A stretch of 64,000 nt of DNA, taken from positions 36,415,001 through 36,479,000 of the forward strand of contig NC_091663.1 in NCBI RefSeq assembly GCF_042453785.1, read 5' to 3'. The first letter of the stretch is position 1; each line of letters opens with the position of its first letter. The position numbers and the translations under genes were made by a program. Shown piece after piece: positions 24,041-37,177 of this stretch. The notes under the pieces are model-generated. The model was not told the origin of the DNA, did no database searches, and saw only the letters and a program-made list of their open reading frames with translations. The stretch is from Malus domestica (Eukaryota > Streptophyta > Magnoliopsida > Rosales > Rosaceae).

Positions 24041-26330
24041 ACTTCTTCAAACGTTCTCTTACCGGAACTAGTCGTACTTACGGTTGCACCTCTTTTCTTA
24101 GGCCGCCTTAACAACTTCCGCATCCCACCTTTATTGCCCCCACATTGGATCGTAAGCTTGCGTTACTAAGCTCAACAATCTAACTCCCATAATTTGGTTA
24201 TATAAAGCATGAAGCTTGTACATGCTTTTCCGATGTGGTATTTATGCATATATTTTTTTTTCTTCCTCTTAAATTTCTTTGTTTTGTTTTATTACAAATA
24301 AATACACAAGTCAAAGTCAATGTTTACCAATTCTTGCAACCAAAGTTCCCACAATACAATCGAGTTTGAATCACCTACGATATTGTCCAAAGCGAATGGA
24401 TTTCTCAATGCACTAGAGTTCGAATTTCTGTTCTCACATTTTAAATTAGGTTAAAGTAGAACATCGTTTGTATAAAAGAAATAACATATGATTGAAAAAT
24501 TCATGAATTTATGATGTTCCCATTTCGATGACAATGTCAATATAGTGGCCACCATCATCGTCAGACAGAGTTAAAGTAGTGATCAAATTTTAAAGGAACC
24601 ATTAGCTCAAATGGTTAAGAGCGTTTATTCATGTACCGAGATCATGTACTTGACTCTCCCTTCACATTATCGCTTGTATAAAAGATAAAATGTAACATAT
24701 CGTTTATTCATGTACCGAGATCATGTTATGGACGAAGCTTGAATTCTAGAACAATTCAATTTTGTTGTACAAGCTAATGGACAGTTTATACATTGGTGCA
24801 GTGTGCATGGAGTAAGCCATAACTTTCGCATAAGCTTATTGTGCCTCATCGACAACACGGTAAGCCATAACTTTCGTATAGGTTTATCGTGCCATCCGCC
24901 TGGCATAGGGTCGATGTATTACCTCTCACCAACTACTTCCACACCCAACCTGTATTGCCTCCACATTGGATCATAAGCTTGCGTTACTATGCTCGGCTTT
25001 CGGCAACTTAAAAAGGTTTGATTCTCATTCCTTACAACCAAAGGTCGCTAAACCGAAAAAAAAGTTTGATTCTCATTTCCGCTTCAAAACGTGTGCGTAA
25101 CTACATTGGTTAGAGTAGATGTGCCCCCTTATGCACTTAAGTTCAATTCTCATTCGAAACTTAATTATTGTGTAGACTATAAGCTTTTCCTCCATTCTTC
25201 GATTTTCAATGAATCTAACTATACTTTGTTTTGTAACGACCTAAAATATTATACTCGAAATCGAAACGAAACACTGATCAAAATTGTATCTTATGTTGGT
25301 TAACAACCCAATGAGATTTGACACCTCTAAATACGAGAATCGATATAAAAAAGGTGGAGGTCAGTTGGACATGCTCTGATAAGCCATGGACGCTTCAGAA
25401 CGACTAAGTAAGCCACAATTTTTATGTTCTTACTGGATCTAGTCGTACTTATGGTTGCAACTCTTTTTTAGAGAAACTCACAACTTCACATTCCACCTTT
25501 ATTGCCTCCACATTGGATCGTAAGCTTGCGTTACTAAGCTCAGCAATCTAAATCCCCTAAATTTGGTCATATAAAGCACGAGGCTTGTACATGCTTTTCC
25601 GATGTGGTATTTATGCATCTTTTTCTTTTCCTTCCGCTTAAAATTCTTCGTTTTGTTTGATTACAAATAAATACACAAATAATTGCTCAGTGAGTACGTT
25701 GTTGTTCTTGAATTCTATAAATTGAAATTGCAAGTCAAAGTCAATGTTTACCCTTTCTTGCGAGAAATTTTTAGTTATGACGGGAACACGGATGATACAT
25801 CACGTGTTTTATGCAAATGGTGGAAAATTTTAATTTTTAAGTTATTACCTTTTAACACACATAACTCACTATTTATATAGAGACACGTGGTGTATCATCT
25901 CGTGTGACGGTCACAATGAAAAATCTCTTCATTCTTGCAACCAAAGGTCCCACATTACAATCGAGTTTGAATCCCCTTCTCGCAGACGTGGACCTGGCGA
26001 TATTGTTCAAGGCGGATGATTTTCTCATTGCATTAGAGTTCGAATTTCTCGTCTGACATTTTAAATTAGGTTAAAGTAAAATATCAGTTGTATAAAATGA
26101 AATAACATATAATTGAAAAATTCATGAATTTATGATGTAACCATTCTAATGACAATTCCAATATCCGAGCACCAGCATCAGCAGACAGAGTTATAGTAGT
26201 AATCAAATTTTAAACGAACTATTAGTTCAAGTGATTAAGAGCATTTATTCATATACCGAGATTATGTATTTGAAACTCCCTTCACAATATCACTTATATA
26301 AAAAAAAAAAAGTGTAACATATCACATATC
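24040..26330. repeat. Diverged large tandem duplication (units about 24040-24720 and 25420-26330, with a partial third at about 24950-25120)
   Basis: The units share in order CTAGTCGTACTTA(C/T)GGTTGC, CACATTGGATCGTAAGCTTG, CATGCTTTTCCGATGTGGTA, CAAGTCAAAGTCAATGTTTA, ATTGAAAAATTCATGAATTT and AGACAGAGTTA. The repeat distance is about 1.4 kb. The partial third copy has only the CACATTGGATC(A/G)TAAGCTTG part. The unit includes a tRNA-like stretch (about 24596-24660 and 26218-26280: TTAGCTCAAATGGTTAAGAG) that could be a SINE. Non-coding. Confidence 0.75.
25762..25929. mobile_element. Mutator-like MITE inside the second duplication unit
   Basis: 168 bp with terminal inverted repeats of about 45 bp (left GAGAAATTTTTAGTTATGAC, right end complementary with several changes, both reaching GATGATACA(T/C)CACGTGT). 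It is flanked by CTTTCTTGC (25753-25761) and CATTCTTGC (25930-25938), an 8/9 match of the 9-bp length typical of Mutator-like elements. The first unit at about 24335 has one uninterrupted ATTCTTGCAACC, an empty site. Confidence 0.8.
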
Positions 26331-26453
26331 TGGCCTCTTGCTTCTTCCAAATTCAGTTACATCGCACTCTTTTGCAAAGCAAATCGACACCTGCCTTGAC
26401 CAACTCGCCAAATCCATAAAGAAAGTGATTTTTACACTCTTTTTAACTTCTTA

Positions 26454-26838
26454 GAGCATCTCCAAAGGAGATGTCAAAATGTCTAAATTAGCAATAACGG
26501 TAACAAAAGACAACATTAATGTTTTCCAACCGAGAAGCCAAATCTGATGTGGCATGACATGAATTGACATCTCTCCCCCTTGCAGCCAAATTTGACAACA
26601 CCTTCAATTTTTTTAATTAATTATTAAATGCTTTTTATTAGTTTTTTATTGGTTTAAAGCATATCTTTTTGTTTCTTTTTTATTCCCAATGCAAAGAAAG
26701 TACATATGAATTATTATTTTATGTTGAAAATTTGACATATCGGTTGGAGAGCAAAAGTTTAAAAAATGCCAAAGTGCCACGTAAGCCTTCAAATTTAAAT
26801 TTTAGGTTTAAAATTTGACATCTTTTTTGGAGATGGTC
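26454..26838. mobile_element. Tourist/PIF-Harbinger-like MITE
   Basis: 385 bp with ends GAGCATCTCCAAA and TTTGGAGATGGTC, flanked on both sides by TTA (26451-26453 and 26839-26841). A 3-bp TTA duplication and GAGCATCTCC-type ends fit Tourist-like MITEs. It is AT-rich, non-coding, and has internal palindromic TTTGACAT motifs near both ends. Confidence 0.8.
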
Positions 26839-26841
26839 TTA

Positions 26842-27189
26842 CAAACCACTTTTTATTTATGATCTTCAGACTGAATAAGTTAAATAAAATCAATGGCTAG
26901 AATAAAACATGAATATGTAAGAATCTAAACAAATGTGTGTTTATCATTTCTCGATCCGTAAACTGAAATCGCGCTTCGAAAATTTGGTACAAGCCCAATT
27001 ATCAACAAAGCCCATTCAAATTCCAGCTCCCAAAAAAAGCAGCTGACGTCAAAACGGTCATCTACTACGTCACCGAACGCAGAAGCAGAGCAGCTGAAGA
27101 GCTTCATCAATTTCGCGCTATTTCTGTATATAATTATATACAATCTGCACCTGGAATGTACTATATGTGTTTCTATAGGCTCCATGCCA
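26842..27189. other. Upstream flank of the PEX6 relic
   Basis: Probably the copied promoter and leader of the PEX6 locus. Contains ACGTCA/TGACGTC and CTACGTCA motifs of a bZIP-binding type, but no expression is implied. Confidence 0.4.
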
Positions 27190-28129
27190 ATGGTGGAGAG
27201 GAGGAGGAGGAACCCACTGGTGCTGACTTCCACCAAAAATCTCATCAATTCCGTACTGAGTGAAGGCCACAGTCGGCGGCGGCGGCGATGGTGACGCGTC
27301 GGCGAGCTTGCAGTTGCCGCCGGAGATTCTCAGGCTGCCCAAGGACAGAACGGTCATTTCAAGCGGCCCCAAACTGGCCTCTCTCGACGACTCTGCTTGG
27401 TCGGGCTTTCCACTCCTGCCCTCAAACGGCTCTCCATCACCTCCGGCTCGCTGGTAATTATTTCAATGTTGATTTATATAAATTTTGCTGCTTTCTGTTT
27501 GGATGGCGAGAAAATTGATGAAATCACAAGAATTTACACTTGAATCCGAGCTCAAATTGTACAGCTGAAGACTGAAGTTATCGAAATTTCGATTTTCGAA
27601 TGAATTATAATAGAAATTTATTGATTTTATAGAATGTTGAATCCAATTAAATTGCACAGGTAAAACTAAAGTGATCGAACTTCGATTTTGGAAAGAATTG
27701 AAAGTCATAGTTAGACTTTTCGGGTTTAAGATTATACCAGAAATTTCTTTTGAGCTATTAATTGATACCAGTATTCCTTGTTGTTTTCTGGTTTGGCTGG
27801 ATTTTGAATACACAAGGTGATTGTGAAAAATGTGGAGACAAACACACAAAAAACAGCTCAGGCCATTGTTCTGGAACCTCCGAACAACCGTGACTGCGCT
27901 GCAAAGATTGAACAATCCTTGTCCGAGTTTTCTCACTCAATGCTTGCTTTGCCTTGTTGTGCATTTCCTGAAAATGATCGAATGTCGTTGAAGCGGGAAG
28001 TTGCCTATATATCACCTCTATTAGCATTTAACCTTGACTTGCACACATTGTGCTTCAAATCACTCGTTCATAGAGGGGAAGACACTCAAACAGCCCTTGT
28101 GCTTGGAGGGAATGTCTCTTCTGCTGTAC
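27190..28129 (+). pseudogene. PEX6: PEX6 (peroxisome biogenesis AAA ATPase) relic, 5' part
   Basis: Starts MVERRRRNPLVLTSTKNLIN. It then runs in shifted frames through LQLPPEILRLPKDRTVISSG, PKLASLDDSA and KRLSITSGSL. A GT donor lies at about 27453. Exon 2 begins at about 27818, IVKNVETNTQKTAQAIVLEP, PNNRDCAAKIEQSLSEFSHS, LAFNLDLHTLCFKSLVHRGE, and joins directly to DTQTALVLGGNVSSAV. In intact PEX6 the segment before TQTALVLGG lies well downstream, so an internal stretch is missing. Two frame changes are visible in exon 1 (near 27280 and near 27395). PEX6 with PEX1 recycles the import receptor PEX5. The locus continues at 38.17 kb on the far side of a retroelement fossil. Confidence 0.9.
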
Positions 28130-29763
28130 TGTTATGCATTTAGCAACCTAGATATTAAGCTACTAATTGCATGTTTTAAACTCGCAAGTGCACAAGATCA
28201 AACACATAGTATAGAAAGCAAGTACGAGATCATTCCCACGGAATTGCACTAATATGTATCTAGAGTATGATTCCTAACAATTTAAATTAATTAATTCACA
28301 AAACTAGCAAATATGCAAGTAAAGGTTTAACAAAATAGTTTGAGATGTCTCAAGTATAAAAGCACAATATAAGAACGTAGGCAAATAAATGTAATTGGCA
28401 ACAAGGGTTTTGAAAACGATGTTTGAACGATTGGGACTTTGACTTCCATCTCTAACCTTTTTCGCCTAAGCAACCGGTACATACTATGATACAAAACAGA
28501 TTTTGATGCTTTACGTTTGTCAACCTAAAGGCATGGTATCTGCTCTTTAAGCTATTGATTTCCCTAAACAATGAATTAGGCATGGGTGTCTACACTAACT
28601 CTTTTCATTCTCGAAGTATTTAGCATGGTATCTACTCAGTTGCACTCTGAGAAAGCATAATACAATGGAAATCGACAAACACACGAATCCTAGAACATGG
28701 TATCTATTCCAGTTAATCGTGATAATTAATTCCAAGAATCGTAACTAGTTCTCTTGTTACTCGGCATTGGTATAAGACTCGATCATCCAAATTTATCCAT
28801 GTAACATACTCAATTACAAAGCTATTCTATGGTGATCAATCATAAAATAACTCAATAAGATTAATTGGAATTAACTGGAATTAATCACTAAAGCATCAAC
28901 AAATTGTCTTGTAACAAAAGTGTATCGAAAATACTCAAGGAAACATGATTAGGACTTCAACCAAGTCCCAACTATGAAATTTAGTTACTCATAATCTAAA
29001 ATGGGCAGTAAAGACAAACAAAACAGAAATTAAAAGGAGAAGAAGAAACTCTTCGATGACGAATCGCAAAACGGTGCTCTGGTCCTTCCTTGTTCTCCCT
29101 TGTGCCGTGGGTTGTTCTTTCTCAGTTTTGGTGGCTGCTGCTGCCTATCTTTTGTTTTTTCTCTTTTGTTTTTTTTCTGCTTTTTTTATATCTCACGCCC
29201 CCCCTGCTGGTCTGATTAAGGATCCTCCTTCATTCCCTTTCTAGTTGTAACCGACAAGGCAATTAGCCTTCTTTTCCTTATCAAGCTTAATGAGCTTTAA
29301 AGTCTCATTATATTAAAAAGACTTTTAATTTACTTTTTGTCAGACTCTTTGGCTTTCTTCAACCGGTTAAAACTCCTAATAAATAGGAATTTTAATCTTC
29401 ATTTAATCTGCCACATTGATATTTGTAGAAAATTTCGTATTCGCGCATAGCCCGACCTTCATGTACTAAAACTGCCATAACTCCCTCTACGGAAAATAGA
29501 CATCCGTAGCTTTCCAAGCATATATGGAACATCTCCTGGTTCTTCTAGAGTCAATACAGTTTAACCCACAAACTCAGCTGATCTGCACAGGCTGTGCTGA
29601 TGACATAGGATTGTAAAAGCCATTTTTAACTCCTTTTGCACTATTTGCTTGTTACAACCTACAAAACACAAATATAATGTAAAACCTATATAGAAGAGTA
29701 AAACAAAGGTGTAAACAAGGAGAATTATTATATATGTATAATAGCGAATTTATGAGCATAACA
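28130..29763 (-). repeat. 3' LTR of the Athila-type fossil
   Basis: About 1.63 kb, bounded by TGTTATGC and GCATAACA. Its two flanking portions match the other LTR closely. Confidence 0.9.
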
Positions 29764-30754
29764 AATTCCTCCAAACTTAATCTTTGCTTGTTCTCAAGCA
29801 AAACAATGACGAATGCTGACACTAATCTTTCCGAACAATATTCTCAAAATGTTAACACTTGGACATGACTTGGGTCAAAATTTACAATAATATGCATATT
29901 CTTAACCTTCCTTCGCAAGATAGCAACACTCTAGACATAGTTTGTTTAAAGTGTAGTGTGTGATAGCCAAATGTCTATACAATGCACTACAATCTAAATA
30001 AGGCATATGCAAAATTTGTTTCAACCCCTTACAAGGTAAGTACTCATGTGTCTCACTCATAATTTCTGGTATAAAGTATTTCACTCAAGTGATCTCATAA
30101 AACATGCCTCTATATGCTTGCTTGTCCACCTAGACTCCGCGATCAAAATCACATAACTTCTTGAATCAAAGGTCTTAATCTAAGTTGTAATGGGGCCAAG
30201 GGTTAATTAGCTAAACAAAGAAAGGAATGGAGAACTCAAAATCTAAATAACTTGTAGAGCTTTTCAATTGTATTTGAGAGAGAAATAATTTAGACCCGCA
30301 AAACTCTTCTAAGCTTAAACCCAGACTTTAGACTTCCTTTCATTTGGCTTAATCTTTGAAACACTTTCGCAACAACTTTATTTATTTATTTTTATTTTTA
30401 TTTTTTTTTAGATTATGAAGAATGCAAAATTGAAATTACGATATTTTGCCCCTACAACTTTGAAATCTCTCCTCTCAAAAGATTACTCTACAAGCTCTTT
30501 AGATAAAAGATAGGAAACTTGAGTACAAGGCTAGGTAGAGGAGATTTGGGTTAAAGAACGAAATGGCTCTCATAGTGGCTCAAAGTGGCTTACTAGGAAA
30601 AATAATAATAAGTGTTGGCTAGGAAGGCTCAAATGAAAGAAACAATTGCCTATATCATTTCCAAGTTTGTTACATGATTTGATGTACGTTTCAAATGGTT
30701 TAAAGCAAGTTCTAGAGATTCATGCAAAAAAATGAGACCATACTCGCAACAAAC

Positions 30755-31042
30755 AAATGTGATTGAGCATAATGGTTCAATCATATAATAGGCTCAAAAG
30801 CTCACAAGGATCATGCAAGTCTCCACAAGCGTTTGCATATATTTATCTCGACCACAACACATCATATCAACCATGGCTACGTGCATTCAAAGTTTCTCAA
30901 ATGTGATTGAGCATAATGGTTCAATCATATAATAGGCTCAAAAGCTCACAAGGATCATGCAAGTCTCCACAAGTGTTTGCATATATTTATCTCGACCACA
31001 ACACATCATATCAACCATGGCTACGTGCATTAAAAGTTTCTA
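30755..31042. repeat. Direct duplication of 144 bp in the 3' non-coding tract of the fossil
   Basis: 30755-30898 and 30899-31042 are adjacent and nearly identical, each starting AAATGTGATTGAGCATAATG. The duplication is more recent than most of the element's decay. Confidence 0.93.
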
Positions 31043-34000
31043 AAAAAAAAAATCATGTTTAGGTCATGCTATCAAGTGAAGGATGCAAAGAAATCCTCAA
31101 ACTTTTAGTACGTCAAACCAATGATTAACTAAATCTCATCATAGATATTCGGAAAGTGACTCAAAACTAACAAAGCAAAATAAAACATTTTTTTATGTTG
31201 CATTTTTTTTTGGTTTTAACTAAGAAAAGCAACACAAGGACGACTTCACCCCCAAACTTGAAGTTGACATTGTCCTTAATGGCAAAAATGAGGAAGACTC
31301 AAAACAAACAAGAAATAAAAATAAAGCTCAAAGATAGCGGTACTTCCCCAGTTGAGTTGAAAGTCGACGATAACGCTGCTTCCCCTAAACTTGAAGTCCT
31401 CCACTGGTGAAACAGGTGAAAGGCTCTAATGGACTACAAAAAAAATAAAAACAGGGATTAGCTAAAGACAACATGCATAAATTTGAACAATGAAAAAGTA
31501 AATGTAGAACGAACGAAACGTTGGTTTGCCTCCCAACAAGCGCTTATTTTATAGTCTTCAGCCAAACTGTGAGACAATGTTATGCAATGTACTGAACTGG
31601 TTGGAGGGTCACATCCTCCTCTAGAGGCTCAATACTCATCTCAATATAGGGCTTCACTCTATGTCCATTCACCTTGAATGTATGATTCTTCTCTTTACTA
31701 TGAACCTCCAAAGCCCCATGAGAAAAAACTTTGGTAACAACATAAGGACCATACCATCTAGACTTGAGCTTTCCAGGGAAGAGCCTCAATTTCGAATTGT
31801 AGATCAAAACTTTCTGCCCCAAATGAAACTCCTTCCTAACTAGATGCTTATCATGATATAACTTGGTTTGTTCCTTGTACAACTTTGCATTTTCATAAGC
31901 ATCATACCTCAACTCTTTAAGCTCATTCAGTTGTAGCTTTCTCTTCTCACCTGCTTATTTCATATCAAAGTTGAACTTCGTGATGGCCTAGTATGCTTTA
32001 TGTTCCAACTCGACTGGCAAGTGACACGCCTTCCCGAAGACCAAACGGTATGGTGACATTCCAATAGGAGTCTTGTACGCAGTTTTGTATGCCCACAAGT
32101 CATCATTCAATCCCTGAGACCAATCCTTTCGGCTTGTGTTCACTGTCTTCTCCAGTATACCTTTGATCTCTCGATTGCTTATTTCTACTTGACCACTGGT
32201 TTGAGGATGATATGGAGTGCCAACCTTATGTGTGATTCCATACTTTTTCATCAACGAGACAAAAACATGGTTATTAAAATGACTACCTCCGTCACTAATG
32301 ATTGCTCTTAGTGTGCCAAACCTGGTAAAAATGTTATCCTGCAAGAACTTAACAACAACTTTGTGATCATTAGTTTTCGAGGGGATAGCCTCGACCCATT
32401 TTGACACATAATCTACGCTCACAAGAATATATAAATAATCAAATGAGTTAGGAAATGGACCCATGAAATTGATACCCCACACATCAAAGAGTTCTACCAC
32501 TTGAATATTTTGCAATGGTATATGGTTTCTGGAAAAGATGTTACCTGTCCTCTGGCATTTATTGCAAGAACTACAAAACCGAAAAGCATATTTAAACACA
32601 TTAGGCCAATAAAAACCAGATTGTAATACCTTAAGAGGTGTCTTCTTAGCTCCAAAATGACCTCCACAAGCAAACTGATGGCAATGTTTTAGGATACTCA
32701 TGTGTTCCTCCTCTGGTACACACATTCGAATGATCTGATCAGGACAAAATTTGAACAAGTACGGCTCATCCCAATAATAGTGCCTAGACATAGACACCAA
32801 TTGCTTCATTTCTTGGCTTGACATACCTGGAGGGAAAATGTTAGTATTCAAATAATTCACAATATCTGAATACCATGGAAGTTGAACATCTATTGCAAAT
32901 AATTGCTCATCTGGGAAATTTTCATTCAATGGAAGCTCATTTCCTTCTTCATCATGAAATACATGAGACAAGTGATTTGCAACTACATTTTCACTCCCCG
33001 TTTTATCCTTAATCTCTAGATCAAACTCTTGTAGCAAAAGTACTAATCAACCTAGGCTTAGCATCTTTCTTTGCAAACAAATATCTCAAAGCAGCATGAT
33101 CAGTGAAAACACTAACTTTGGAACCAATTAAATATGATCGAAACTTCTTTAAGGCAAATATGACAACTAATAATTCTTTTTCAGTGGTAGAATAATTAAG
33201 CTAAGCATCATTTAAAGTTCGAGAAGCATAGTAAATGACATGAGGTACCTTATTAACTTGTTGGCCTAAGACAGCTCCCAACACATAATCACTAGCATCG
33301 CACATGAGTTCAAAAGGAAGGTTCCAATCAGGTGCCATGATGATAAGTGCAGAAGTGAGAAGCTTCTTCAACGTGTCGAAAGCGGCCATTCACTCTTTTG
33401 TCCATATGAACTCAACATCTTTAGCCAATAACGCAGAAAGAGGTTTGGATATCTTGAAGAAATCTTTTATGAATCTTCGGTAAAATCTTGCATGCCCAAG
33501 AAAACTTCTCACGCCCTTTACTAATGTAGTAGGAGGAGGTAATTTGGAGATGATATCAATCTTGGTTTTGTCCACCTCGATGCCCTTGCTAGAAATTACA
33601 TGACCTAAAACTACTCCTTGTTGTACCATAAAATGGCACTTCTCCCATTTAAGCACTAAGTTACATTCTTCACATCTCTTGAGAACAAACTGCAAATGAT
33701 AAAGACATTCATCAAATTAGAACCAGAAACACTAAAATCATCCATAAATACCTCAATGAATCTCTCAACTATGTCTGAAAATATGCTCATCATGCATCTC
33801 TGAAATGTGGCAGGTGCATTGCATAAACAAAACGGCATCCTCCTATATGCAAATGTGCCGAAAGGACATGTGAACGTGGTTTTCTCTTGGTCTTTTGGTG
33901 CTATAGCAATCTGATTATAACCACTATAACCATCTAAAAAGCAATAATAACTATGACCTGCTAATCTCTCTAACATTTGATCAATAAAAGGATGAGAGAA

Positions 34001-37000
34001 GTGATCTTTCCTAGTTTTATTGTTGAGTTTTCTGTAGTCAGTGCAGACTCTCCAGCTTTCCTTTAACCTTGTTGGAATAAGCTCATTCTTTTCATTCTTG
34101 ACCACTGTCAATCTGCTATTCTTTGGTACAACTTGAACTGGACCTACCCACTTGCTATCTGAAATGGCGTAAATGATGCCTACGTCAAGCAACTTGAGAA
34201 CCTCTGCTTTTACTACCTCTTTCATATGAGGATTAAGTCTTCATTGTGCTTCCCTAGTTGGCTTGGCATTGCCTTCAAGAAGTATCTTGTGCATGCATTT
34301 GGATGGACTTATGCCCTTGATGTCCGCGATGGTCCACCCTAAGGTTGTCTTGTGCTCTCTCAAGACTCGCAATAGCTTCTCTTCCTCCACTACACTCAAA
34401 TTTGTAGCAACTATCATTGGTAAAGTTTCATCATCTCCCAAATGAGCATACTTCAAATGTTCAGGTAGTTGCTTCAATTCCAAGTTTGGTGCCCTGACAA
34501 TAGAAGGAACAAGAGTAGAATTAGTAGACACAAGAGGTTCAAAAGGCGGTGTATACTTACTTGGATAAGGTTTAGATATCTCAAGGGACTCCACAACCTC
34601 ACTAATTTGAAAATCAACACCATCAAAATTATGCTCTACTCTCTGCCTTGTGAAACCATGAGCTATGGTGGCCTCCAATGGATCAATGCTTTGTACCTGA
34701 AAAACTTCCTCAACAACACTTTCAACCACATCAATGTTAAAACAATCGTGGTCATGTGGTAGTTTCATTGCATCAAACACTTTAAACTCGATTTTCTCAC
34801 CATTTACTTTCATGCTTATGGTACTCTTTTTAACACATATTTTTGTATCAGCAGTAATCATAAAGGGTCTACCTAAAATAATTGGCAAAGAAGATAACAT
34901 GGAAGATTCTTCCATATCTAAAACAACAATCAGCAGGCAAAATAAATTCATTTACCTTGACCAAGGCATCCTCCAAAATTCCTCTAGGTTTCTTGACGCT
35001 TCTGTCCGCCAATTGCAATGTAATTGAGGTTGGTTTCAGTTCCCCTAACCTCAACTCCTCATAAACAGTATAAGGTAACAAATTGATACTTGCTTCTAAA
35101 TCAAGTAAAGCTTAGTAAAAAAGATGGTTACCAATCCTGCAAGGAATAGTAAAACTACTTGGGTCTTTTAGTTTAGGTGGTAATTTTCTCAATAGAACCG
35201 CACTTACTTCCTCAGTCAAGGCAATTTTCTCATATTCCTGAAACTTACTTTTGTGAGTACAACAATCCTTAAAAAATTTAGCATAAGATGAAATCTGCTT
35301 AATCGCATCGAGTTAAGGAATATTGATTTCTACTTTCCGAAGAGTTTCAAAAATATCAAGTAAGTGTTGTTCTTTCTTTTGCTTGACTAACCTTTGAGGG
35401 AAGGGTGGCAATATCACATTTTTCTTCTCACTTACCTTCTTGGAAGCCATTGCTTTTGTTGGTGATGCCCCCACAACTTCAGACTCTGGTTCTTTATCAT
35501 CTACTCCAACTTTGTTATCAACAACTTTGTCGCTCCTCAGGACTGTAATGGCTTTAAGCTCATCTTGACCTCTAGGGTTAGGTATAGTTTGTGATGGGAA
35601 CTCTCATTTCTTTCTTTCACTCATTTCTTTAGCCATTTGCCCCATTTGCGATTCTAACTTTTGAATAGCTTGACCATGTTGGCTACTTGTTTATTGTTGC
35701 TGTTGCAAAAGTTGAAGTACAGTGCTTTCAAAAGTGTTTTCAAAATTTAGCTTTTTTGGTTCTTGGGTCTGTTGTTGCACTTTTGGTTGAGCTTGAAAGT
35801 TGCTCCCTTGTTGGTAATTCATTTGTTGCTCCGGTGGATTCTGAATATTCTGCCCATTTCTCCATGCAAGATTGGGGTGATTTCTCCATCCTTGATTGTA
35901 TGAATTGGAGGATGGATTGTTCTTTGGATGGTTATTTCCTTGTCCCACATAATTTGCATGCTCTTGATCTGTAAAAGAAGACATAGGACATGTTTCAGTT
36001 GTATGATTAGAATGAGAGCAAATAGCACATACCTCAGTTCTTGAAGCTTGTTTGCCGCTAAGGGAAGACATGGAAGACATGGTTTTAACAAGCATGTCAA
36101 TCTTCGTATTCATGGTTACCATCTCTGCGTGAACACCATCATTGGTATTAATTTCATAAACTCCTTGTCTCCTCGTGGTGCTTTTTCCTCTCGTTGAGAA
36201 TTGTTGTGAATTCTCACTCAACTTTTCGAACATTTCAATGGGTTCTTCTCCACTTTTTTTTTTTCATCAGGATCTTATTGCAAGCTGAATCAATGATAGC
36301 TTTATTCGTATCATTTAAACCCTCATAAAAAGCTTGTACCCGATCATCTTTGGGCATGTTATGAGTTGGACACTTAGGAAACTTGTTCTTAAAATCCTTC
36401 CAAGTTTCAAAGAATAAATCTCCATCCTTTTGTTGGAAAAGCTCAATCTCCCTTTTCAGTTGCTTGGTCTTTCAGGCAGGAAAGAACTTTTTCAAAAACT
36501 TGGTTGCCAACTGCTCCCATGATTGAATTGATCCTGATTCCAAAGAATTATACCACAATTTAGCATTAGATTTCAATGAAAACGGAAACAAAATTAACCT
36601 GATTTGTTTGGGAGTAAGGCCTTGAACACCCTGTGTTCTGCAAGATTAAAGAAATCTATCAAGTGAAGATGAGGATCTTCCTCTGCTTTGCCACTAAAAT
36701 GGGGAACCATGCTAAGCATCTGCAGTGATAGATGCATGTTCCCTTCAACATTAGGTTGGAGGGCAATACAAGATGGAAATTCGATGTTCTTAGGCTGGAA
36801 CTTATCCTGCATTGGGACTCTAGGTTTGACTATTTCGTCAACCAATTTTGGTTTGGACTTAGCTCGCTGCCCGCACGCTTGTTTCAAATTGCGTAAAGTA
36901 CGCTCAAGCTCATGGTCAATGGGAAGAATCGCTAGATGGAGTAAGTGTCTTCCTTGCATGCACTGTAAACCCAACAAAGAAACTTTAGTAACTACCCACA

Positions 37001-37177
37001 AAAGATTATGCAATAAGATAAAGAAAAAAAATTGATAAATAACTAAAAGGAATTAAAATAAAAATGATAACTCCTAAACTACGACTAACTAAGAAGAGAA
37101 GGGAAAATAAATGACATTAGAAATACAAATTCTATACACCGATTAGAGGACAATCCCCGGCAACGGCACCAAAAACT

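Noticed and set aside
24596-24665. tRNA gene in the duplicated unit
   Set aside because: Begins tRNA-like (TTAGCTCAAATGGTTAAGAG) but the T-arm motif is poor and the copy at 26.22 kb has drifted; more likely a SINE head.
36688-37035. Plus-strand frame in the gypsy element
   Set aside because: Antisense shadow of the gag region.
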